Position numbers and translations under genes: made by a program
In this document: positions 28,916-41,900 of the stretch, piece by piece
Position numbering within the stretch: the first letter of the stretch is position 1
How the letters are laid out: each line of letters begins with the position of its first letter
Assembly: GCF_028476545.1 (NCBI RefSeq)
Contig: NW_026732021.1
Coordinates: 1-64,000, forward strand
DNA length: 64,000 bases
Direction of reading: 5' to 3'
Source: Physella acuta
Lineage: Eukaryota > Mollusca > Gastropoda > Physidae
Notes under the pieces: model-generated
Database searches by the model: none
What the model saw: only the letters and a program-made list of their open reading frames with translations
What the model was told of the DNA's origin: nothing

Positions 28916-29100
28916 TGCCGGCTTCTTTTAGCAAGTTCAAAAGGTAAACAAATGGAATTCACTTCACTATTTCGTACATCCGCCTCGCAGCGACAGCCAA
29001 TAAATGGACAAGCTGACAACCCGCCTTGTAATGTAAAAATAGCTTGAACTTTGACCTAACCAAAGAAAACTCGCGCAAACAAAAAACAAATCAATACTGC
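28916..29100 (-). promoter_or_regulatory. USP-2 upstream region with DR1-like site and CCAAT box
   Basis: Before the USP-2 ATG, read on the - strand, lie AGGTCA-A-AGTTCA at 29057-29045, a direct repeat with one-base spacing of the kind bound by HNF4/RXR-type nuclear receptors, and an inverted CCAAT at 28997-29001. No TATA box was seen near the ATG. The stretch is unique sequence, moderately GC-rich around 28920-29030. Promoter function is inferred from position. Confidence 0.45.
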
Positions 29101-29712
29101 GTAAATGGGTGACCTCAAATTTTGGTTGCTTTGCGCCCCTTTTTTACCGAACTTTTTTAAAAGGATTTTTTGTACCTTTTTAATATTGTTCATTGTCGAT
29201 TGATTTTTTTTACACATATTATTAAAGCCCAAAGGTTATTTTTTTTTAATACTTAAAAAGTTAGTGCTTACGAGTTCGAAAAAAAAAGATGAAGAGGAGG
29301 CGGTACTATGAGACTTTACTGGGCATCTGAAGCTAAATTGATCATATAGATCTACCTATGATTATTTAATATTTAGTTTTTACTTTTTATTCATTTAACA
29401 TGTTTTTACTTTTTAATTAATCTTTCATTCTGTAGATTTTGTTGGTACCTCCATTTCCTAGCTAATCCTCAGAGCTGTTGTAAACAAGTTAAATTTGTAT
29501 TAAATGGCCGCGGTTAGCCTGTCAGATGTAGGCCTAAATGATAGGACTAAATATTACAAGTGTCCGTCTGAGTCTAGCATTTTAATGAAGTCTTTCATCG
29601 AGAAAATGGCTGCTAAGTCATTTTTTATTTTTGTCTTAGTGACTATTTTTACTATTAAATTTAGGTCGTCATATTTCTAAATTTCTCCAGTTAACAAACG
29701 TCGAAACACCGC

Positions 29713-29883
29713 TAGTGTTTCTTCCAGACTTTTTTCCCCAAGAAGGCACTTAAAATTTTCGGGACGGGGAAGGGACACTGGTAAAAGCATATATTTTCTA
29801 TAAAAATTGTATTTCGTTCGGGGGAGGGTGGGTGGACGTTATTCGATTACCCCCCCCCCTAGAGATGCCTGAAAGAAACTCTG
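29713..29883. mobile_element. hAT-like MITE, family B, older copy
   Basis: 171 bp, TIRs tagtgtttcttccaga / gaaagaaactctg; flanks aacaccgc and aatgccgc agree at 6 of 8 positions, suggesting an aged duplication. Confidence 0.75.
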
Positions 29884-30843
29884 AATGCCGCAACTTTCCT
29901 AATACGTATGAGCACGTATGCTATAAAGGCTAAGAATTTAAAAAAAAAGCCCTGTTATTATTAGGCTACTCACAAAATTATAAGGTCTTTCAGTTGGACC
30001 CACAATTTTCAGTCATCGACTTAGATTTTACAATTTTTATTCTATTGACATCTATATAAACTACATTTAATATACACGTGAAGTGCATCATTTTAAATTG
30101 TCGGCTACTCTAATTGTTAAGTCCCATAGGTTCACCAGTGTCCTGCTTACACTTTCTGACGTAGTGACGTCATCAACTTCCTTCACGCATCTGTCAACAC
30201 TAAGCACCTAGACTTGAGTCTCGGGGTGAGAGTTTTACTGAAGGCGTGTTATAAGGACAGTTGTAGTGGTGTTTTAACTTCAAGAACTGATCAGATGATG
30301 GCGGAGGATCACGATGGCCGGCAACAGAGACTTCAACATGTGCTATAAAATATAACGAGCCGGCCCGCGGCATAACAATACGCCGCTATTTAGTTGTTTC
30401 TAATTTTCAATAATTCATAATTTGTGAATTCGACAGTACCAACGCTGACACTGAAAATATTTCTTTAAAACACTATAAGTAGCTCGTTAAGGACCATAAC
30501 CCCCCCCCCCCTTCCTTCCCTCCCCCCCTCCTCCCCCCCCCCCCCCCCCTACGTTTAAAATCGTTGGCTCTGCTTGTAAACATTTAGAGTGAACACAGCT
30601 CACTAAAACCATGTAGGGGTGGGGAGGTAGGGAGAGCGTTTGCAGCTTGTTTTCTAACGGCTCGAAGAAGAGAATTATATATATAGATGTTGAGTGACGG
30701 TGAAGCGTGAGTAACATATGCACAAGTTGTATTTATATAGAGGCTCATGAATATATTTTTGGTCGTCCCACCCAGAAGTAGGTCTACATTTCAGTCTGTT
30801 CTCCATCCTGGGTTAGTTTCTTCACAAACTTCCACCACACGTA
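29884..30843. other. Unique intergenic sequence between USP-2 and USP-3
   Basis: A TGACGTCA at 30165-30172; long C runs at 30500-30549. No exon recognised. Confidence 0.5.
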
Positions 30844-31115
30844 CAGTGCCGGCGCCAGGTTATTTAGCGCCCTAGGCAAAACTTATTAAAAGCGCCCCCC
30901 TCCCCACAATTTTTTTCGTGCCCCCGTATTATCAGAGGCGTAGCGAACCTTCCCGGCGCCCGAATTTTCGATTTGGACCCCCCCCTCAAACTTTCGATTT
31001 GCACTCCCCACTCAAACTTTCAATTTCTTTTTCCAACCCATTTTGGCGCCCCCCCCCCCTACGGACAGCGCCCTAGGCGACCGCCTAGTTCGCCTTATAG
31101 GTAGCGCCGGCCCTG
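30844..31115. mobile_element. hAT-like MITE, family C (CAGTGCCGGCGCC), with a nested family A end
   Basis: 272 bp, TIRs cagtgccggcgccagg / ggtagcgccggccctg, and a perfect 8-bp duplication cacacgta at 30836-30843 and 31116-31123. Inside, a family A left end (cagaggcgtagcga) begins at 30933 without a matching right end. Confidence 0.9.
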
Positions 31116-31123
31116 CACACGTA

Positions 31124-32779
31124 GAATGTACATTTGTATTAGGCCCACTAATGGTAGGATTCTTTTATTTATTTATTATGGTTATTTTATTGTTCTTTAT
31201 TCCTAGAAGGTTCTGATTTCTAAACATGTTAAAACCTTCAGGAAAACAACTGTATCGGTAAAATGAGAGAAATTAGCTGCAAAGTTTTGAAATTAAAATG
31301 TCATTTAAAATATTACAATCTGCAAGTTGAAACTGTCTTCATTTTAGCATTGTTTCAGAGTAAGTCATACATTTTTGAGTACTCTACTTACAAGTCACAA
31401 GAGTTATAAAATTATGTTTTGAAAACAATGAATGAGCTGAAATTAAAAAATAAGTTTATTGTTTATCAAAATATTAACGGAGTTGACAGAAGTCCGAGAA
31501 TGAAATGATTCAATTTAATTTAAAAAGATTGCACATTCATTCAGTGAACTCAACCACTTTGGATTTCCTGGCAGGTGTGGTTTGCCTGGCACTGCCAATA
31601 CTTCCAAATGGGTTGAGTGGTTTCAGCCTGTTGCTTATCAAATCTATGATCAGTTTCCATACTGCTAACTTAAGCTAACAATCTAAAAGACATGACTGAA
31701 AAAGCTACATTTGTAGTGGAATTTAACAGGCATTATTTAAACATGCTCTGCCACGTACAAAGTTTGTTCTAATCCACAAACTAATCACATACCAGTATGC
31801 TGACTAACAATTTTGGATCATCTTAAACATAAGGAATGTGTAACCATAATGGAACTGGTGTCTAAAATGGTTAAAAATATTCAACTACAAACTCATAAAA
31901 CTGAAATATATCTTTACTTAAAAAAAAAAATTGGGATATGTAACAATATTTTCATGTGATGTTTAGTAAATACATTTGAAGGAAGTGGTCATTTATCAAC
32001 ACAAAGCTCTTTCTTCCAGACCTTTAGTGGAAAACATGAGTAAGTTTCTAGTGAGCACACAATGATTGTGCAGGCAGCCAGCACGTGTTTAGGTGCCCAG
32101 TAGCTACACACATTGACTCTGTAACTAGAACAATCACCAATCTCATCTAGATCAGGATTGTCTCATATCAGTTTCCAGTTGACAAAACTTTAATACCGGG
32201 AAAATACAAGTTTTCTCACACCCAGAACAGTACCATCATTCCCAATATTCCATCTTCACTACGCCAACATTTCAGTTTACTTTAGATGAAGTAAAAATTG
32301 TAAGTAATTAAATTTCTACATCATTTAACAATTAGAAAACAAAATGACACTTTCACTTTGTTTTTTATGAGAGCACAGAATTTCATAATAAATAACAGAA
32401 GTGACCATTTAAATATCTTATAAGTTGACAAAAATGAAAAATCTGAAAAAAATGAAACAAATAACATGCTGAAAAAATGAAATCACTTGTCATGAGTTGT
32501 TTGCAAGTTGAGTTTCACCATTGAGCAGTTAGGAACAAAGCTAAATATCTACATCCAGTTTCCAAAACAAAGTATCTTACACTACAGCAACCACAAAGAT
32601 AGACAAAACTAAGCTTCACAATGGATGTACACAAACAAATTGTGCTGCAATGACAAATCATATTAGACATGAGAAGTACATATAAAAAATTAAATAACAC
32701 TAATGTTTTTCACTGTTGAACAAAAGCAAAAAACAAAGAAATGCAAATAGGTGTCAAAGTTGTGTGAAATTTTTTGTTT
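31124..32779. other. Unique AT-rich sequence, probable USP-3 3' UTR and flank
   Basis: No tandem repeat and no MITE, unusual for this window. Its quiet composition next to the USP-3 stop suits a transcribed 3' UTR. Confidence 0.45.
31455..31460 (-). terminator. Candidate USP-3 polyadenylation signal
   Basis: AATAAA on the - strand about 1.3 kb after the USP-3 stop; I saw no nearer one. The interval 31461-32779 is unique AT-rich sequence, compatible with a long 3' UTR. Confidence 0.3.
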
Positions 32780-32920
32780 TTAGTTCTTGGGATGGCAGCA
32801 GACCAAGACAGGACATGACGCGTGGTGGACAACGCTGTCGCTGACACTGCCCATAAATGTCCGCCTCAAGGTGTTCTGCCCTCTTGTGCCCATCACAATC
32901 ATTATGCCATTGACTTTTTC
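32780..32920 (-). CDS. USP-3 exon 5, with nucleotide-binding signature
   Basis: 141 nt, 46 codons plus TAA; acceptor ttttcag. It encodes EKVNGIMIVMGTRG, QNTLRRTFM, GSVSDSVVHHASC and PVLVCCHPKN. The G-2x-G-9x-G-S residues are all present. Confidence 0.94.
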   Translation of the reverse strand, partial: EKVNGIMIVMGTRGQNTLRRTFMGSVSDSVVHHASCPVLVCCHPKN

Positions 32921-35900
32921 CTGAAAAGAAAATTGTAATTTTATGTTAAGTTTTATAACTAAGCTTTACCACAACCTCTTAATATGATGATCTGGAGAGC
33001 AAAATTTGACAGTTTTATCGTTAAGAATACGATTATCAAAGAGCTGTTAGTTGTAATCTACATCAAAATTAAACAGCCAATCTAAAGCCTTGTGTATCTT
33101 GTAAGTAACTGCTCACCTGGTATTGAATTATATCATGCCATGCATCCTTTCCTCTTAAAATAATAAAATCACCATCAATCTGTAAAGAAGTTAGATTTTA
33201 ATATAGAAATAAACTAATATATGACATTATCTTTTTAAAATGAGCAATCTTACAATGAATATGCACTAAAAAGAAAAAAATAAGATTTTCTTTCAGAACA
33301 ATAATGCACCACTACTTAAATAAAAATAAAAAGTGGATTCCTAACAATTTTAATAACCATAATTATATATGCCCATGCTTTTCTTTTTGTTATTTAAATA
33401 GTGGTGCATTACTAAACATTAAAAAATCATTTTATTTTCTTCTTAGTGTATTAAATACCTAATTAAACAAGTCAAAGTTTATATCATAAGACTTGGATTA
33501 CATTTCAAATTTGAAATAAATCAGTAAGTAATTGATATTTTACTGGCAAGTTTCAACCCATGACTGATGATGTAAACAGACATTTTTAAACATTTATTTT
33601 TTTAATTTTCATTTTTCATAGACAAAGACAGGACAGAACATGAATCAAGCATACTGAAAGCTTCAATGCAAAAAGAAAAAACAAATAGCTACATTTATGA
33701 AATAAAAATAGAACAAATTTTGCAAATGAAAAAAAAATAAAGAATTGATAACAACAAACACAATTATAGTCATTTTTGTTTCATTACTTCACTTTAGAAA
33801 TTACTAATTTAAAATGTGTATCAAAATGAGCCAAGCATTAAAATACAGCTTTCAATTTCACGAGTTATATCCCCTGATAAAACTATTTCCATTTTACTTC
33901 CCTTGGTTTAAAATCTACAAATGAAGCCTCTCCCACCGAATGTAATATCACCTTTAGTTATGTGCAATAAGTGGTTGACAGTTACTTTAAAGTTTACAGG
34001 TTTCACAGTAAAGACTGATCTCTCAGGTAAACTACAATTACCTGAACCCAAATGATTTAGTTTAGACAAACAAAAAGATGGCATCAAGGGTAGCAGATTA
34101 AATCTTACATTGTTATCTGTCATCAATTTTCTGTATTTCTGTTCTATTTCTTTGACTTTACTTTCTTCTTTAGCCATCAGTTCCTGGCAATGTTTAGGGC
34201 TGGGACCTGGAAAAACAGATTTTTGTCTGATTATAGACTTCCAATTAATGATCTTAAGTTTTACTATAGGAACACAATATTGATATAAATTTTAGCTGGT
34301 CTAAAGATAACATTAAAGTTTTACTATAGAGCTACAGTACAGATTTTTTAATCGAAGCAAAATTGAACTCAAGATTGTATAAATTTAACTTAAATTTTAA
34401 GCATGAAAATCTCTTATAAATGTAAGTATTTAGGCAAAAAAACTCACAATTTGAAGAAAATAATTATTCAGTTACAAGCAAGCATAAATATGTATAAAAG
34501 CCACATGCAAGACATACAAAGCACACCGTATCACCTGAGGACTTACCACCATCCATAGGCTCAAAATTTCCCCAGTAGTTGGAGTGGTGAACCAGGTGGA
34601 GTTGGTAGCCAGGTCTGCTCACGTTGTCCACATAGACTGGGGATAGAATTCACAAACTAGAATCACAGACTTTTAACACAAAATTCACTTCTGCCAACAT
34701 AATGCCCTGATATCCCTACTGCAGCACTGTTAGAATTTGTTAAAAAGAAAAAAAATTATCCTCTAAATTTTAAAAATAAAAACACTCTTGAAAAACATGA
34801 TATGCAAAGTTAACCTTTTGCTTAATATCTTGTTCGCTTCTTATAACTAGTTTAAAGATAGAAATGTAAATGTAGGATTTTCTCCTGAAAGCCACGCATG
34901 CATTTAGATGTATGTAGATCTGCTTGCATAAAAGGTAATGGACAGCTAAAGTTGCAAATATTCAAGCATCGTCAGCTACACACACACAGCTACACACACA
35001 CAGCTACACACACACAGCTACACACACACAGCTACACACACAGCTACACACACACAGCTACACACACACAGCTACACACACACAGCTACACACACACAGC
35101 TACACACACACAGCTACACACACACAGCTACACACACACAGCTACACACACACCTACACACACACAGCTACACACACACAGCTACACACACACAGCTACA
35201 CACACACACACAGCTACACACACACAGCTACACACACACAGCTACACACACAGCTACACACACACAGCTACACACACACAGCTACACACACACAGCTACA
35301 CACACAGCTACACACACACACACAGCTACACACACACACACAGCTACACACACACAGCTACACACACACACACAGCTACACACACACACACAGCTACACA
35401 CACAGCTACACACACAGCTACACACACACACACAGCTACACACACACACACACAGCTACACACACACACACAGCTACACACACACACAGCTACACACACA
35501 CACACAGCTACACACACAGCTACACACACAGCTACACACACAGCTACACACACACAGCTACACACACACAGCTACACACACACAGCTACACACACACAGC
35601 TACACACACACAGCTACACACACACAGCTACACACACACAGCTACACACACAGCTACACACACACAGCTACACACACACAGCTACACACACACAGCTACA
35701 CACACACAGCTACACACACACAGCTACACACACAGCTACACACACAGCTACACACACATACAAACACTCAACCACATAGCCAGCTACATACACAGAAGAT
35801 CTACAAAAAGGTGTCAGTTACTATATCAGTTACATCTATAGCTGTCGGCTGTGCTTTATATCTGGTGGAGCTATAGCTGTGAATGTCACAATCCACTGTA

Positions 35901-38900
35901 AGCATAGCTGTGAAAGTTAGCAATAAGCGCAGCTGTGAATGTCAGCAGAATCTAATTAATTTGAACTGATAAAAACAAGTCAACCCCACAGATCAAGAGT
36001 GTAAATCGTCCTGTTGTATTTTGATATGATGAATCAACGAGTCGCAAATAGACGGGCCTAAATGTCTGAAACAGATCATGCCCATAACACTGGTCGCTCT
36101 ACGATCTAGTGCCAGTTTCTTTCAGGCAATTCATCGGGGTGGGGGAAGGGGGGTAGGAGTGCTTCCCCTCCCCCGGAGCACGTTTACCTCCTCGGGCTAA
36201 AAAAAAATATACTCAACTAGCGTCCGACCCGTCCGACCCCCCCCCCCCCCCCCCACCCGGGAGAAAAACGTCAGGGGATAAACCCATGATACAAAACCCA
36301 GCTGTAATAAGCAGAAGATGCAACTAATAACAAGTTATTTTTAACATTTGGCAAAGAACAAGCTCTTGTATCTTCCTGCCGCAAATTGTTTTTAAAAAGG
36401 TTTGCTCTTGTATTTAGATCTAGTAACAAAGCGGCACATCCATTAAAATTAGCAAATGTGACTGTTCCAGCAGTTAACGTTTTTAATGAGTTCTGAAAAT
36501 ATCCGCGATCACGCAAGCTACGTCACGTATCTCACTCTTTATCCCGGGCCAAGCAAACCTCGCGAGATCGCGTTGTCTGAACAAACTGACAACCCGGCAT
36601 CGTCTAGGACCACATAGGTCACAGTGACACACCAACCAGGACGCCGTATCAATACTCGAGGGGTCTTCGTGGCAGGAGTTACCTGCCTTGGGTGGGATGG
36701 GAATAAAGGGCAGTAGCTCCGGTCAGGATACAGTGGGCGAGTGGCTTAGGGTCAAGGTAATGGGCCCGTTGGATGGGGTCAAGATAACGGGTCAGTTGGG
36801 TAGGGTCAAGGTAATGGGCCCGTTGGATGGGGTCAAGATAACGGGTCAGTTGGGTAGGGTCAAGGTAATGGGCCCGTTGGATGGGGTCAAGATAACGGGT
36901 CAGTTGGGTAGGGTCAAGGTAATGGGCCCGTTGGATGGGGTCAAGATAACGGGTCAGTTGGGTAGGGTCAAGGTAATGGGCCCGTTGGATGGGGTCAAGA
37001 TAACGGGTCAGTTGGGTAGGGTCAAGGTAATGGGTCCGTTGGATGGGGTCAAGATAACGGGTCAGTTGGGTAGGGTCAAGGTAATGGGCCCGTTGGATGG
37101 GGTCAAGATAACGGGTCAGTTGGGTAGGGTCAAGGTAATGGGCCCGTTGGATGGGGTCAAGATAACGGGTCAGTTGGGTAGGGTCAAGGTAATGGGCCCG
37201 TTGGATGGGGTCAAGATAACGGGTCAGTTGGGTAGGGTCAAGGTAATGGGCCCGTTGGATGGGGTCAAGATAACGGGTCAGTTGGGTAGGGTCAAGGTAA
37301 TGGGCCCGTTGGATGGGGTCAAGATAACGGGTCAGTTGGGTAGGGTCAAGGTAATGGGCCCGTTGGATGGGGTCAAGATAACGGGTCAGTTGGGTAGGGT
37401 CAAGGTAATGGGCCCGTTGGATGGGGTCAAGATAACGGGTCAGTTGGGTAGGGTCAAGGTAATGGGCCCGTTGGATGGGGTCGAGCAACGGGTCATGGTC
37501 AAGATAATGTGTCAGTGGGATAGGGTCAATACCTCATCGGGTAGCTGAGGATCGTTACACTGAAAAAAAAAATTCCATCAGGGCGGCTCTAGTAGATCCA
37601 GCTAGTGGGGAGGGGAGTTAACCACAGATGTTTACATTACATTTTGATTGCTATCATTTTTATCGATGGTTTCTCAGGATCTAACGGTCTTGCGAATTTT
37701 TTTAAAGAGCTTTTAAAGACGTGATCAGACTTTTAAAGGGTAGTGCATTTGAATTTTCTAAAAATCAATGTTTGAGATTTTAAAACTATGTTTTAATCAA
37801 CTTGCGGATATTTATTTAGGTTAAATTTAATTGAAAAATTAGATAAGAAATAGTAACCGAAATATTTAAAGATAAAAATAAAATTAGATTAGAAATAATA
37901 ATCCTAATTTTCTTTCAATTGAAATTTTGTGTGTAAACTTTATTTAGACTTGGACCAGTGTGCCCACGTCTACCCGCTTGCCATCTTGGCTCACATGGAA
38001 GATATTACGTCTTATCTTGTTCGGTTAATGTAAACATGTCAAACTTTCAACACATTTCCTCTTCAAATCGAAATTCATAATCTTAGGCAGACATAAGTAA
38101 ATACAAGAAATAGATCTAGATATAAATAGCAGCAAGCAGTTTTACACAAGGTATGTTTCAGCCGAAAAAAAAAACCTAATTCGTATTTCATTTCAAGTAA
38201 TTTTAAAATATTTCAGTAGCAACAATACTTGACAATAGTTTTAAAATAATGCCTTATAAAAAAGATTCATCTAGCTTATACTGCGGCTTACTAAGTGGAT
38301 TATATCATTATAAGCTTCAGTTGCGTAGGTAGGATTTTTAGGGGTCCATAGGGGGGGGGGGGGCGGGGGTTGATCCTTGCATTAGCCAACTATCTGGTGA
38401 ACAGTGGGCCTACACAACCTACAGTGGGCCTACACTACCTACAGTGGGCCTACAGTACCTACAGTGGGCCTACAGTACCTACAGTGGGCCTACACTACCT
38501 ACAGTGGGCCTACAGTACCTACAGTGGGCCTACACTACCTACAGTGGGCCTACACTACCTACAGTGGGCCTACACTACCTACAGTGGGCCTACACTACCT
38601 ACAGTGGGCCTACACTACCTACAGTGGGCCTACACTACCTACAGTGGGCCTACACTACCTACAGTGGGCCTACAGTACCTACAGTGGGCCTACACTACCT
38701 ACAGTGGGCCTACACTGCCTACAGTGGGCCTACACTGCCTAGAGTGGGCCAACACTACGAACAAGCCGTTCACACTACAGTAAAATACCAGGCTTCACCT
38801 AAACGTCAATTTGCTATGTCCCTGAACAAGTCAGTTCCTCGCTATAAACGACAATGTATCACTAATGAGACAAGGTCTGGTGGATGCTGTCCTTCAGGTT

Positions 38901-41900
38901 AAGTAAACCATTATCTAGGGACCGTAACTCTGTTCAAACTTCAGTTACCCGCTCTTTGGCCATATTGATTATGGTTTAATTACTACAGCACGTGTTTACT
39001 TCAGCCTTTGTTATTGATTGATCTTATGCGTCTGAAAAAATGTTAGCCACAGGCGCAATAATAGTTTCAACCTTTTGTCAAGTATTCAACAATACAATAT
39101 CAACAAGAACTGGGCCTGGTCAAGTTATCAATACAATACCAATGGACTGGTCAAGTGGTCAGCAATACAATATCAATATGGACTGGTCAAGTGGTCAACA
39201 ATACAATATCAATATGAGCTGGTCAAGTGGTCAGCAATACAATATCAATATGTCAGCAATACAATATCAATATGTCAGCAATACAATATCAATATGTCAG
39301 CAATACAATATCAATATGTCAGCAATACAATATCAATATGTCAGCAATACAATATCAATATGTCAGCAATACAATATCAATATGTCAGCAATACAATATC
39401 AATATGTCAGCAATACAATATCAATATGTCAGCAATACAATATCAATATGGACTGGTCCTGGTCAAGTAGTCATCAATATAATATCAATATGGACTGGTC
39501 AAGTGGTCAGCAATACAATACCAATATGGACTGGTCCTGGTCAAGTGGTCAACAATACAATACCAATATGGACTGGTCCTGGTCAAGTGGTCAACAATAC
39601 AATACCAATATGGACTGGTCCTGGTCAAGTGGTCAACAATACAATACCAATATGGACTGGTCCTGGTCAAGTGGTCAACAATACAATATCAATATGGACT
39701 GGTCAACTGGTCAACAATACAATATCAATATGGACTGGTCAAGTGGTCAGCAATACAATATGTAGTATACGTAGCTATTGGCCACTTTACGAACAGTCCA
39801 TGCGCCACTCTATGACAACATTTGTCCATTACTATGACGTTACAGCGGTGAACATGGACAACAATGACGACAAACTTCTGTTTACATTTTCATATCCCAT
39901 CTCAACTCTAGTATCACAGCACACACATGCTACACACGCACGCTGCCAATACACATATGGGCACATCACCAGCAGTCATAAACTTCACACCTAATACACT
40001 GAACTCATCTCGTACACACTAACACTACCAACACTTAAGCCTGCACGACGCTTCCCCTAAAATTACATATTTACACGACATCAAAGTCTGCACACCAAAT
40101 ACACACCACACCAGTTCCCGCAGGAAGGGCACACCTACAACACCGAAGCTATCTACTTGTGAACGAGTCGCACAAGAGAGAAAACTATTGTAAACAAGCA
40201 CACGGCAAGCTGCCGATACTTTCAGTACTCGTGGAATCTTGTCTAACCACATCAGCCGAACTTACAAGTACACAGACAGCTGAAGATCTCGTAAAAATGG
40301 GTTTTTTTTTAAAAATAGCACCACGGTTTCTAATTGGCTATATGCTAACATTTAACAGCGCTTATTTCATCAAACAACAAATATTCTATATCAGCAGAAT
40401 AGCTGTTACTAAAAATAAAGTTTGCCGACCTTTGCAACAGCGGGTTCGATTCTCCCCCAACAATAAAGAGTCCTATACATCATGTGGAGATAACTCTTCG
40501 ACGATTTTCGCCTTTCACAAACATGTGTCACAAACAATAAGTCCCTGTGTAGTACAGAAACTCCCCTACTCCCCAGGATCAGATAAACACAGTCCAGCTG
40601 TATAAAATCGATGTTGGGATCACCCCCACACCCACCCCACCCAACTACCTCCAAATGAGTTTTGTTGGATGAATGAAACCATTGATAACCGCACCATTTG
40701 CAATGGCATGTATATCGTGCTGCAGTAGTAAGAAAATGTTTTTAGAACGGACACATTTATTTTCATTTCTGCGGAATATTTCACCATTTATTGATGCGTG
40801 GGTGTAGGGTGTTTAACACCACTGACTTGCACTAAATTCTTATACACAACTAGTGCACTTAATTGTTATACACATATAGTACACTAAATTGTTATACACA
40901 TATAGTGCACTCAATTGTTATACACATCTAGTGTTATATACATCATCTAGTGCACTTCAGTACATAAATGTCTGTTGTCCATGGTACATTCCACTGCTGT
41001 GGGTGTGTCGGTAGGGGCGGGGATGGGTACCCATCAACCACATCCATTTACCGACATCCTCGTAGTCTTACCACTAGTCAGAAGGGCTAGAGTTCGGATC
41101 TCGGTACAGACTCGAGACTGTAAGGATGTCGCTGAGTCCACCCAGCTCTACCTGTGATGTTACATGTTAGGGAAGCGAAAGGCGGCTGTGTGAAGTGCTG
41201 ACCACACCATATGCCGAGGTCAAGAAACACATCGACTCTACTTCGTCTGGTCTGTAGAATTTTAGTTCTTGAATAAGTACTTTTTATAGCGAGACTTTTT
41301 CCCCCAATTGGTAACACAGAATGGCCACATTTTTTATTTCTAGGTTATTTGCCGGTGTTAATGTAAAGTTTCAATGTAAATATCGGCAGACGAGACCTAG
41401 GGGCATTGGCAGACGTTCACCTAAATCTTGAGCCGTTAATCTAAATGTGATCTAAGCTTACACCTCGAGCTATACACGGCACATTTTAATCAATACAAAA
41501 ACCTCTGCACCCCCCCCCCCCCCCACCCATTATAACGATCCTAATATCAGCGACATTTCTCAACAACCGGCACTCTGGCCTGTCATTACCTGCCCATTTT
41601 ACACGGTTTCCATGGCAACCGTTCACACCGTTTAGTTTTCCAGCATGGCAACAACAAAAATGTTCAGAGAAAAAAAATGTCAACTTCCCTCGTCTGGTCT
41701 AGATGTGTCAATCAAAACTCAGCGCCTCCCCTCCCCTTGTACCCGTGCTTCTTAACGTTACTAGCAAGGTTTCATTTTTTTTACACGCCCTCGATAATAT
41801 CAGAAGCCTAGCTGAGCCGTGGCCATGTTACAAAACATTCAGACCAGATGACAGTATCGAGTGTAAGAAACCAAAGCTGAACTACCACATATATAACCGC

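Noticed and set aside
34898-35779. 293-codon His/Thr-rich open frame
   Set aside because: CA-rich low-complexity repeat, not a protein.
36679-37548. Open frames of 269 and 286 codons overlapping on opposite strands
   Set aside because: Both are translations of the 54-bp minisatellite.
37948-38031. 27-codon segment after ttatttag (DLDQCAHVYPLAIL)
   Set aside because: No donor, no family match; ends in a stop at once.
40425-40470. B-box-like gggttcgattctccc
   Set aside because: No A box at proper spacing and the T stem has a mismatch; not a tRNA gene.
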